DNA from: an uncultured Sutterellaceae bacterium
GTDB lineage: Bacteria > Pseudomonadota > Gammaproteobacteria > Burkholderiales > Burkholderiaceae_F
Assembly: GCA_947253615.1 (NCBI GenBank)
Contig: CAMYAA010000084.1
Span: 1-5,758 of the forward strand
Direction: 5' to 3'
DNA length: 5,758 nt
In this document: positions 1-5,204 of the stretch, piece after piece
Numbering within the stretch: position 1 is the first letter of the stretch
Layout of the letters: each line of letters begins with the position of its first letter
Position numbers and translations under genes: made by a program
The notes under the pieces: generated by a model
Told to the model about the DNA's origin: nothing
Seen by the model: the letters and a program-made list of their open reading frames with translations, nothing else
Databases searched by the model: none

Positions 1-1
1 T

Positions 2-1060
2 CATAAAGTCGTCCAAACCGTAAGCCGGGGCCGAGTGAACGATACCAGTACCCGCCGTAGCTTCCACGTAGGTGGCTAAGTACACGGGGGACAAACGACG
101 GTAGCCCGCGTCCATATCGTAGAGCGGGTGCTTGAAGCGAAGGTTTTCTAAGACTTCGCCCTTGACCGTGGCGAGCACCTTACCTTCTAAACCATAGCGC
201 TTAAAGGCTTCTTCCCAAAGGCCTTCGGCCAAGATGAAGAGCTTTTCGCCCGCGTCGACTAAGACGTAGTCGAGTTCGGGGTGAACGTTTAAGGCCTGGT
301 TAGAGGGGATGGTCCACGGGGTCGTGGTCCAAATTACCGTATAGGTTGGCTTATTGAGGACGACACCAAAGAGTTCTTCGGCGCGAGCCTTATCGTCCGC
401 AAAGAGTTCGAACGCCACGTCGATGGCATAGCTCTTCTTGTCCTTATATTCAACTTCAGCTTCGGCCAAGGCGGATTGGCAATCAAAGCACCAGTTCACG
501 GGCTTTAAGCCGCGATAGACGTAGCCCTTTTCCATGATGCTTTGTAAAGCGCGGATTTCTTGAGCTTCGTTCTTGAACTGCGTGGTGCGATAGGGATTTT
601 CCCAATGACCTAAAACGCCCAAGCGCTTGAAGTCCGCCATTTGAAGATTGCTCTGTTCGAGCGCGTATTGGCGGGCCAAGCTTTGCATTTTGTCCACGGG
701 CAAGTTTTTCCCGTGGGTCTTTTCGATGACGACTTCAATAGGCATGCCGTGGCAGTCCCAACCCGGGACGTACGGTGCCTGGAAGCCTTCAAGGGTTTTT
801 TCTTTAAGAATGATGTCTTTGAGGATCTTGTTAACCGCGTGACCGACGTGGATCATGCCGTTAGCATAGGGAGGGCCATCATGCAAAATGAACTTTTTGG
901 CGTCGCGGCGGGCATCGATGATTCGATGGTAAATTTTCTTTTCTTCCCAGGCGCGAATCCATTCGGGTTCACGTTTTGAAAGGTTACCGCGCATGGGAAA
1001 CGCGGTATCAGGGAGGTTCAAGGCATATTCTTTATTGCCTTGTTTCTGATCATTTTGCAT
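2..1060 (-). CDS. ileS: Isoleucyl-tRNA synthetase, N-terminal 353 residues (cut by left edge)
   Basis: Class I aminoacyl-tRNA synthetase that charges tRNA-Ile with isoleucine in the cytoplasm and hydrolyses mischarged Val-tRNA. The reading frame is open from ATG at 1060 to the window edge. Motifs in order: FPMRGNL near residue 21; DGPPYANG at 61-68 leading into the ATP-binding HIGH-type motif HVGH at 71-74; GWDCHG at 100-105; the Thr-rich editing-domain (CP1) motif WTTTPWT at 244-250; and GTGIVHSAP at 337-345 followed by DD at 350-351, also in the editing domain. Family members are usually about 930-960 residues, so roughly 600 residues, including the KMSKS loop and anticodon-binding domain, lie beyond the edge. 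The start is supported by an AGGAG ribosome binding site six bases upstream. It lies 134 bp downstream of ribF on the same strand, a common proteobacterial order often continued by lspA. No frameshift is seen in this part. Confidence 0.97.
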   Translation of the reverse strand, partial: MQNDQKQGNKEYALNLPDTAFPMRGNLSKREPEWIRAWEEKKIYHRIIDARRDAKKFILHDGPPYANGMIHVGHAVNKILKDIILKEKTLEGFQAPYVPGWDCHGMPIEVVIEKTHGKNLPVDKMQSLARQYALEQSNLQMADFKRLGVLGHWENPYRTTQFKNEAQEIRALQSIMEKGYVYRGLKPVNWCFDCQSALAEAEVEYKDKKSYAIDVAFELFADDKARAEELFGVVLNKPTYTVIWTTTPWTIPSNQALNVHPELDYVLVDAGEKLFILAEGLWEEAFKRYGLEGKVLATVKGEVLENLRFKHPLYDMDAGYRRLSPVYLATYVEATAGTGIVHSAPAYGLDDFM

Positions 1061-1121
1061 TTTAAACTCCTGGCCCCCTCGGGCTCTGCAGGGATCATTA
1101 AACAAAGATCAAAGTTATCAA

Positions 1122-1164
1122 CCACGCGCCTCAGTCACAGAGGTGTTCTGAGGGCAATGCGTGG
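1122..1164 (-). other. Imperfect stem-loop in the ribF-ileS spacer
   Basis: On the minus strand CCACGC (1164-1159) pairs with GCGTGG (1127-1122). Inside this CCTCAG (1153-1148) pairs with CTGAGG (1134-1129), then ACA with TGT around a four-base loop. Small asymmetric internal loops separate the three helices. The structure ends about 60 bases before the ileS start. No T-run follows it, so it does not look like an intrinsic terminator. It could be an mRNA processing or stabilising element between the two cistrons. The pairing is seen directly; any function is inferred. Confidence 0.5.
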
Positions 1165-1194
1165 GGGTAACTCTGACACGACGCTCGACACGCT

Positions 1195-2133
1195 CTAGGC
1201 TCCTAAAATTCGACGAGCTTGGAGTGCATCGTTATTAATCGCAGCCTTGAGTTCTTCAAGACCACTAAATTTCTTTTCACTACGAAGACGTTCAACGAAC
1301 TCGATCGAGACGACCTTGCCATAAGCGTCGCCCTTCCAATCAAAGACATTGGTCTCTAAGAGGTAACGTTCATCACTGGAAATCGTAGGTTTGACCCCAA
1401 TGGAGGCCACCCCTGGGAGGGTTGCAGGGCCTAAGCCCTTCACACGCACGGCAAAAATGCCATTCACAGCGGGTTTAGCGTGTGACCACAAAGGAATCGG
1501 TGCAATATTGAGCGTCGGGAACCCTAATTGACGACCGAGTTTACGACCGTGGATCACACGACCGGTCATCGTATAGGGGTGCCCTAACATCATTTGCACA
1601 TCATAAAAATCGTTGTTATCAAGCGCATGACGAATACGTGTCGAGCTAATACGTTCGCCCTGGTGTAAGAACGTGGGCGTGATATAGGTCTCGTAGTGGT
1701 ATTCGTTGCCTAAACGCATTAAATCGTCAATGGAGCCTTCCCCTTTGTCGCCAAAGCGAAAATCCTCGCCCACGGTGACCCAGCAGGTATTGAGTTTTTC
1801 GACCAAGATTTCACGTACGAACTCTTGGGCGCTGAGGTGGTAGAGCGAAGGATGGAAAGGCAGGATATAAATACGTTGAATCCCTGTTTCTAAAATACGA
1901 ATGACTTTATCGTACAGGGTAGATAGGCGAGTGTGAGAGGCATCGGGCTTGAGCACTTCACGAGGATGGGGTTCGAAGGTCACAACCGAGGGAACAAGTC
2001 CACGCTCTTGCGCTGCTTGGACGACGTGTTCAAGCAGGGCTTGATGACCCAAGTGAACGCCGTCAAAGTTACCAATAGCGAGCGCAGTGGGTACGCGTAA
2101 TAAGGGATGGGGACAACCTCGAAAAACTCGCAT
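1195..2133 (-). CDS. ribF: Bifunctional riboflavin kinase / FAD synthetase RibF
   Basis: Cytoplasmic enzyme that phosphorylates riboflavin to FMN and then adenylylates FMN to FAD. Numbering from the ATG at 2133 (312 residues; E. coli RibF has 313), the N-terminal nucleotidyltransferase domain shows GNFDGVHLGH at 21-30, TFEPHP at 52-57, VGEDFRFG at 121-128 and ISSTRIR at 162-168. The C-terminal riboflavin kinase domain shows GRKLGRQLGFPTLN at 196-209, GIFAVRV at 225-231, SIGVKPT at 244-250, LETNVFDW at 259-266 with the expected acidic residue, YGK at 271-273 and LRSEKKF at 283-289. I prefer this ATG over a TTG at 2160 because MRVFRG followed by proline is the usual family N-terminus and neither start has a good ribosome binding site. 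The stop is TAG. It lies upstream of ileS and is probably co-transcribed with it. A small oddity is Asn where many homologues have His in the LE-x-H-LFDW motif. Confidence 0.96.
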   Translation of the reverse strand: MRVFRGCPHPLLRVPTALAIGNFDGVHLGHQALLEHVVQAAQERGLVPSVVTFEPHPREVLKPDASHTRLSTLYDKVIRILETGIQRIYILPFHPSLYHLSAQEFVREILVEKLNTCWVTVGEDFRFGDKGEGSIDDLMRLGNEYHYETYITPTFLHQGERISSTRIRHALDNNDFYDVQMMLGHPYTMTGRVIHGRKLGRQLGFPTLNIAPIPLWSHAKPAVNGIFAVRVKGLGPATLPGVASIGVKPTISSDERYLLETNVFDWKGDAYGKVVSIEFVERLRSEKKFSGLEELKAAINNDALQARRILGA

Positions 2134-2227
2134 TTGAGAGAAAAATTCCGTTTTTATCAATAATTATCAAAAGTGGATAACGTTTGAGCCTTTTACCCAT
2201 TGAACTTGGACAAAAGGTCAACTTCGC

Positions 2228-2233
2228 ATTATA
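2228..2233 (-). promoter_or_regulatory. Candidate -10 hexamer for ribF
   Basis: Read on the minus strand this is a perfect TATAAT preceded by a C-run. No good -35 hexamer sits 16-18 bases upstream, so it would need an activator or be weak. Transcription from here would give a leader of about 85 nt before the ribF ATG, too short for a full FMN riboswitch. Confidence 0.4.
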
Positions 2234-2291
2234 GGGGAAAACCGTCATCGCTCACGCATTCTCCACGCACTCTTTGGTCTAAAATCATTGC

Positions 2292-2320
2292 GGTATAAGA
2301 ATTGTCTTAGTTTTGCTCAA
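2292..2320 (-). promoter_or_regulatory. Candidate sigma70-type promoter upstream of ribF
   Basis: On the minus strand TTGAGC (2320-2315) is separated by exactly 17 bases from TATACC (2297-2292). Each matches four of six consensus positions. It points toward ribF and would start transcription near 2286. The same A/T core read on the plus strand gives TATAAG (2294-2299), so the site might also fire the other way. Motif evidence only. Confidence 0.3.
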
Positions 2321-2636
2321 TTCCCTTGAGGGCGTTCGAAGGGCTTTGGTGGGGTAGTGCGGGAAAAATCCAAAGAATTTAATCGATTCTGAGGGCAAGA
2401 ATTCCGCGAAATCTATACAATAAGGCTTCTTTAAAAGAAGCGGGTTAACCCGAGCTTTATTCCGTGCGGCGAGCCTTGGTGGAGCGTGGGTGAATAAAGT
2501 GGGGAGCGCTCGAAGCCGTCGTGAGGCGTTTGGATGCTCGAAGCCAAGAGGGGCTTTTTCACCAACGGGGTGGGAAAGGGACCGGGGTTTCGCGATCTAA
2601 AACGCTTTTTTCTTTTTTTGGCGTTGAGTTTTATTC
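2319..2636. other. Gene-less, hairpin-rich block A
   Basis: No open frame with credible codon use was found on either strand. What is visible, read on the plus strand: CTTTGG/CCAAAG arms enclosing about 20 bases (2344-2376); a 7-bp hairpin GCTTCTT/AAGAAGC with a three-base loop (2425-2441); the 12-base palindrome CGGGTTAACCCG (2441-2452); an 8-bp inverted repeat CTTTATTC/GAATAAAG (2455-2462 and 2492-2499); the decamer GCTCGAAGCC twice (2508-2517, 2536-2545); an AAGCC/GGCTT hairpin followed by T's (2541-2559); a 10-bp hairpin with two G-T pairs (2554-2578); and a T6-C-T7 tract (2606-2619). A -10-like TACAAT (2416-2421) sits just before the first strong hairpin. Searched by eye for tRNA, tmRNA, RNase P, SRP and 6S hallmarks and none matched. 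It may be a structured RNA or long leader. Confidence 0.35.
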
Positions 2637-2779
2637 ATGGATATGAGACGTGAGGCTCAAGGGCGAGAGAAAGAAAGGGCACGAATGCGAATGAAGGCGT
2701 GTCATGAGGCGCTTACCAATTCTACTCATGCCAAGTGTGATCCTCGTGAGGAGGGGCGCGCTTTGAAGTTTTAATTTTT
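2637..2779. other. Intergenic sequence without a supported gene
   Basis: This purine-rich stretch holds a 45-codon plus-strand frame (2637-2774) with no ribosome binding site and codons (AGA, AGG, CGA, GGG) unlike the neighbouring genes, so I do not call it. It contains two CGTGAGG words (2649-2655, 2745-2751) that recur in the flanking blocks, and ends in a T-run. Confidence 0.3.
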
Positions 2780-2785
2780 TATAAT
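2780..2785 (+). promoter_or_regulatory. Candidate -10 hexamer before hairpin block B
   Basis: Perfect TATAAT on the plus strand within an AT-rich patch. The region 16-18 bases upstream is GC-rich and has no recognisable -35 hexamer. Transcription would begin near 2791 and run through block B toward the methyltransferase gene, giving a leader of about 300 nt. Confidence 0.35.
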
Positions 2786-2790
2786 TATTG

Positions 2791-2999
2791 ATGGGGTGTG
2801 ACACGCTCTCCGAGGGCCTTATCCGTGGGCGAGAATCGCTATAGAGGTAAGGTATCGGCCATCTAGCTCTGTGAGAGCGAAAGCCGAGCGGTAAGGAGCA
2901 CGATATTGAGGGCAAAGCGCTTGATATCGGACCGATGTCACGGTCAAAGATGAAGCGATGAGCGGACTTTGCGTAGGGCAAAGCGCGTGAGGCGTTTTT
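2791..2999 (+). other. Gene-less, hairpin-rich block B (candidate leader or small RNA)
   Basis: A series of good inverted repeats, read on the plus strand: nested TCGGC/GCCGA (2855-2859, 2883-2887) around GCTCT/AGAGC (2866-2870, 2874-2878); CGATATTGAG/CTTGATATCG, ten pairs including two G-T (2901-2910, 2920-2929); GACCG/CGGTC (2930-2934, 2941-2945); and CTTTGC/GCAAAG with a five-base loop (2967-2972, 2978-2983). It ends with a short CGC/GCG stem and five T's (2995-2999), which resembles a weak terminator. With the TATAAT at 2780-2785 this outlines a transcript of about 209 nt, or the leader of the downstream methyltransferase mRNA. I do not recognise an RNA family. Confidence 0.3.
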
Positions 3000-3090
3000 A
3001 ACGGCGTCGTCTGAAGGGTTAATGACCCGAGGGGATATCGTTTGTCTTTTGACCACTATTAACGTTTATTTATGGGATACGCCTACTCTT

Positions 3091-4575
3091 ATGGCTCAAA
3101 CCACTTTTCCTAAGCGTCGCGCCTTTGCGATGCAGAAATCTCGTCCAGTCGATCGTGAAGAACCTCGTCGTACGGAACGTCAACGTGCGGCTGACAAGCG
3201 TCGTCGTGAAGAAGCGCAAACGCGCGGCAAGTCTGTGCCCAAGGGGCAATTAACACCCAATGCGCGTATGGTCTCGACGCGTTCGGGTCCGGTTCGTATT
3301 ACGAGCTTGATTGTGGACGAATTAACGCGTGCGTTAACGGTGATTTTGAAATTAGACGGTCCAGCGGACGTGTTGATGAAGTTATTCTTCCGTTCGAATC
3401 CGAAGTTAGGGATGCGTGATCGTGGCTTAATTGCCGAAGGGATTTACTATGCGCTTCGCCACTACAGCTCGATGCGTTGGGCGATGCGTCCGATTGCTCC
3501 CGATAAGGCGCCGCGTTTAGCCGCCTTGGTGACGTTAGCGCGTCAGCATGGGATTGAGGCGTTATCCGAACAGACGATCGGTTCGGAAATGGGTCCGTTA
3601 AAGAACGTGATGAAGACGTTAGAGACGAAGTTTAATTCGGCCCCGGCGCACGTTCGTGCGGAATTACCGCAATGGTTATTTGATTTAATTGAAGCGCAGT
3701 ATCCGGATGCGGAAGCGATGTATCCCGCGATGATGGAAGGTGCGCCCTTAGATTTACGTGTGAACTTATTAAAGGCCAATCGTGACGAAGTGCTCGAAGG
3801 GTTGCAAGCCGCTGGGGTTGAAGCCTTAGCGACGCCTTACAGTCCTGACGGGATTCGTTTACCGACCAAGCCCGGTTTAACGCAGTGGCCTGTTTATAAA
3901 GACGGGTTAGTGGACGTTCAAGACGAAGGTTCTCAACTCATTGCGCGTTTATTAACGCCGCGTCGTCGTGAGATGATTTGCGACTTCTGTGCTGGGGCGG
4001 GTGGTAAGACCTTAGCGATGGGCGCATTAATGCGTTCCACGGGTCGCTTATATGCCTTTGACGTGAACGAAAAGCGTTTAGCGGGTTTAACGCCGCGTAT
4101 GCGTCGTGCTGGGTTAACGAATGTGCACCCGGTGGCGATTCGCAATGAACAAGACAATCGCATCAAGCGTTTGAACGGCAAGTTTGATCGTGTGTTGGTG
4201 GATGCGCCTTGTACGGGGACGGGGACGTTCCGTCGCAATCCCGACTTGAAGTGGCGTTTATCCCCGAGCGAATTGCAGCGTGTGAACGACATTCAAAAGA
4301 GTGTATTAGAGCATGCGTCTCGTTTGGTGAAGAAGGGTGGTCGTGTGGTTTACGCGACGTGTTCGGTTTTAAAGCGTGAAAACCAAGACGTGGTGGAAGC
4401 GTTTTTAGCGGCGCATCCGGATTGGTCTTTGGTACCGGCGCAAGAAGTTTTGGAACAGCAAAACATTCACTTTGAGCCCACGCAGTGGGAGCGTTTTGGT
4501 GAGTATTTCCAGATGCTTTCGCACGTCAATAACACCGATGGGTTCTTTGCTGCGGTACTTCAGCGTAACGAGTAA
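3091..4575 (+). CDS. RsmB/NOP-family RNA (cytosine-C5) methyltransferase
   Basis: SAM-dependent methyltransferase that places m5C on RNA, probably 16S rRNA as in RsmB; the exact target cannot be read from sequence. Numbering from ATG 3091 (494 residues): an Arg/Lys/Glu-rich tail at about 7-50; an N-terminal helical RNA-binding-like domain from about 66, with an L-x-x-R-D-R-x-L-I-A-E-x-I-Y-Y-A-L-R pattern (about 106-123); DVQDEGSQL at 275-283; SAM-binding motif I CDFCAGAGGKT at 297-307; motif II acidic residue in AFDVNEKRL near 324; motif IV DAPCTGTG with Cys374; motif VI ATCS with Cys424, the expected nucleophile; and DGFFAAVL at 483-490. RsmB of E. coli has 429 residues; the excess is mostly the basic tail. 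An in-frame ATG at 3022 (517 residues) has an AAGG four bases upstream, but its first 23 codons do not look coding; ATG 3130 is another option. It ends with TAA 71 bp before a strong terminator. Confidence 0.93.
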   Translation: MAQTTFPKRRAFAMQKSRPVDREEPRRTERQRAADKRRREEAQTRGKSVPKGQLTPNARMVSTRSGPVRITSLIVDELTRALTVILKLDGPADVLMKLFFRSNPKLGMRDRGLIAEGIYYALRHYSSMRWAMRPIAPDKAPRLAALVTLARQHGIEALSEQTIGSEMGPLKNVMKTLETKFNSAPAHVRAELPQWLFDLIEAQYPDAEAMYPAMMEGAPLDLRVNLLKANRDEVLEGLQAAGVEALATPYSPDGIRLPTKPGLTQWPVYKDGLVDVQDEGSQLIARLLTPRRREMICDFCAGAGGKTLAMGALMRSTGRLYAFDVNEKRLAGLTPRMRRAGLTNVHPVAIRNEQDNRIKRLNGKFDRVLVDAPCTGTGTFRRNPDLKWRLSPSELQRVNDIQKSVLEHASRLVKKGGRVVYATCSVLKRENQDVVEAFLAAHPDWSLVPAQEVLEQQNIHFEPTQWERFGEYFQMLSHVNNTDGFFAAVLQRNE

Positions 4576-4646
4576 TTTGGAACTGAAATTGGAATTACGA
4601 CGTTGCAAATAACACTATAAGTTATAAGGTTATTCTGCAATTCTAC

Positions 4647-4679
4647 CGGCTAAGGGTTCGCCTTTGGCCGATTTTTTTT
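4647..4679 (+). terminator. Intrinsic terminator after the methyltransferase gene
   Basis: A ten-pair stem (CGGCTAAGGG at 4647-4656 with CCTTTGGCCG at 4661-4670, two G-T pairs) is closed by a TTCG tetraloop and followed by A and eight T's (4672-4679). This is a classic Rho-independent terminator. It points right, ends the methyltransferase transcript and insulates the lipoprotein region. Confidence 0.93.
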
Positions 4680-4883
4680 GTATCTGTGTCATAAGAAATT
4701 ACATTTAATATGAAGTTGCACTAGGACTCGCCAAGAAAATAAGGTAGTTCCCTTTTGATCAGGTGACAGAATCGCTAGGTTATGCATTTATAGGGTTAAC
4801 TATAGGTGTATATTTGAGCGCTTTCGGGGTGTTGCAAAATTCAAATTGTCTTAATAATAGCGCCGTATTTATGCCCCTTTGAT

Positions 4884-4898
4884 TGAAAATGATAATCA
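4884..4898. promoter_or_regulatory. Fur-like operator
   Basis: The 15-mer TGAAAATGATAATCA matches the 7-1-7 Fur consensus (TGATAAT, spacer, ATTATCA) at 12 of 14 specified positions. Wider context adds GATTG/CAATC arms. It lies about 45 bp upstream of the best promoter candidate and about 307 bp upstream of the lipoprotein ATG, so iron-dependent repression of that gene is possible. AT-rich DNA yields such matches by chance more easily. Confidence 0.45.
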
Positions 4899-4943
4899 AT
4901 CCAATAGTTACCAAATATTGCTAAAAGTCATTTTTGACATGAT

Positions 4944-4973
4944 TTGTAATATTAGGATCAGACTTGATATAAA
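4944..4973 (+). promoter_or_regulatory. Candidate extended -10 promoter for the lipoprotein gene
   Basis: TATAAA (4968-4973) is preceded by TGA, giving a TG-n extended -10. TTGTAA (4944-4949) lies 18 bases upstream as a modest -35. Start of transcription near 4980 would give a leader of about 225 nt before the lipoprotein ATG and would just include the 62-codon ORF. Confidence 0.45.
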
Positions 4974-5002
4974 CGTTAACAGTAAAGTTCGGAATTGGAA
5001 AA

Positions 5003-5191
5003 ATGCGAATACTTCTCATTTGGCATTTTTTCAACGATCCAAAGAAAAACTTTAGACCGCAGTATAGTCACTCCCCCTCCGCCCTCACTTTAGGTGCCTT
5101 TACTTCTGTCTCTCGTAACCAAGCTGGACGTTTACGTCCTCTTTTGATTTTGACTGACTCAAGCTTTGCCGAAGGTATGTGCAAAGAGTAA
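5003..5191 (+). CDS. Doubtful 62-residue small ORF upstream of the lipoprotein
   Basis: ATG to TAA, 62 codons. I recognise no family. The first half has a hydrophobic start (MRILLIWHFF) and mixed codons; the second half, from about residue 30, uses codons common in the neighbouring genes (GGT, CGT, TTA, ACT). Only a weak GGAA lies before the ATG. The stop is 13 bp before the next ATG and abuts its ribosome binding site, an arrangement that would allow translational coupling. A GGACG/CGTCC hairpin with a TTTA loop (5126-5139), followed by a T-rich run, lies inside it. It could be a leader peptide, a remnant of a longer gene, or simply untranslated leader. Confidence 0.25.
   Translation: MRILLIWHFFNDPKKNFRPQYSHSPSALTLGAFTSVSRNQAGRLRPLLILTDSSFAEGMCKE
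5126..5150 (+). other. Small hairpin with T-rich tail in the lipoprotein leader
   Basis: GGACG (5126-5130) and CGTCC (5135-5139) pair around TTTA, followed by a T-rich but interrupted run. This is a weak attenuator-like shape located about 65 bp before the lipoprotein ATG. A five-pair stem is small enough to be chance. Confidence 0.25.
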
Positions 5192-5204
5192 AAGGTGACT
5201 AACT

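Larger units (their letters stand above)
4680..5002. other. AT-rich intergenic region upstream of the lipoprotein gene
   Basis: No open frame of useful size on either strand. Base composition is clearly more AT-rich than to the left. It contains a small inverted repeat TATAG/CTATA around GGTTAA (4789-4804), the Fur-like box and the promoter listed separately, and an isolated perfect TTGACA (4934-4939) with no -10 at proper spacing. I see no insertion-sequence ends or tRNA. Confidence 0.6.

Noticed and set aside
641..979. 112-codon plus-strand frame, with other overlapping frames at 610-842
   Set aside because: They lie antisense to or out of frame with ileS, whose motifs are unmistakable in this stretch.
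2155..2169. Second Fur-like 15-mer near the ribF start
   Set aside because: Only about 11 of 14 positions match, with one half-site poor, in a very AT-rich patch; the site at 4884 is better.
2172..2180. DnaA box-like TTATCCACT on the minus strand
   Set aside because: A single 8-of-9 match without a cluster, dnaA/dnaN neighbours or AT-rich unwinding repeats; expected by chance.
2134..2221. FMN riboswitch in the ribF leader
   Set aside because: The leader from the best -10 is about 85 nt, shorter than the element, and its conserved blocks are not seen.
2637..2774. 45-codon plus-strand frame rich in Arg, Lys and Met
   Set aside because: No ribosome binding site, atypical Arg and Gly codons, and no recognisable similarity; probably chance in purine-rich DNA.
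2319..2999. tRNA, tmRNA, RNase P RNA, SRP RNA or 6S RNA in the gap
   Set aside because: Checked both strands for T-arm GTTCGA with CCA, the tmRNA tag, GAGGAAAGTCC, the SRP apical loop and typical 6S bubble sequences; none was found. A divergent 6S-like RNA cannot be excluded by eye.
2631..3056. 141-codon minus-strand open frame across the gene-less block
   Set aside because: Codons such as ATA, AGA and AGG are frequent, unlike the real genes here; the translation is Ser/Arg-rich and low in pattern; there is no ribosome binding site and it overlaps the hairpins and the methyltransferase start region.
3543..4608. Minus-strand frames of 67-119 codons opposite the methyltransferase
   Set aside because: Antisense shadows of a gene with clear catalytic motifs; no independent start signals.
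4934..4939. Perfect TTGACA as the lipoprotein -35
   Set aside because: No -10-like hexamer at 16-18 bases; the extended -10 at 4968 would be 28 bases away.
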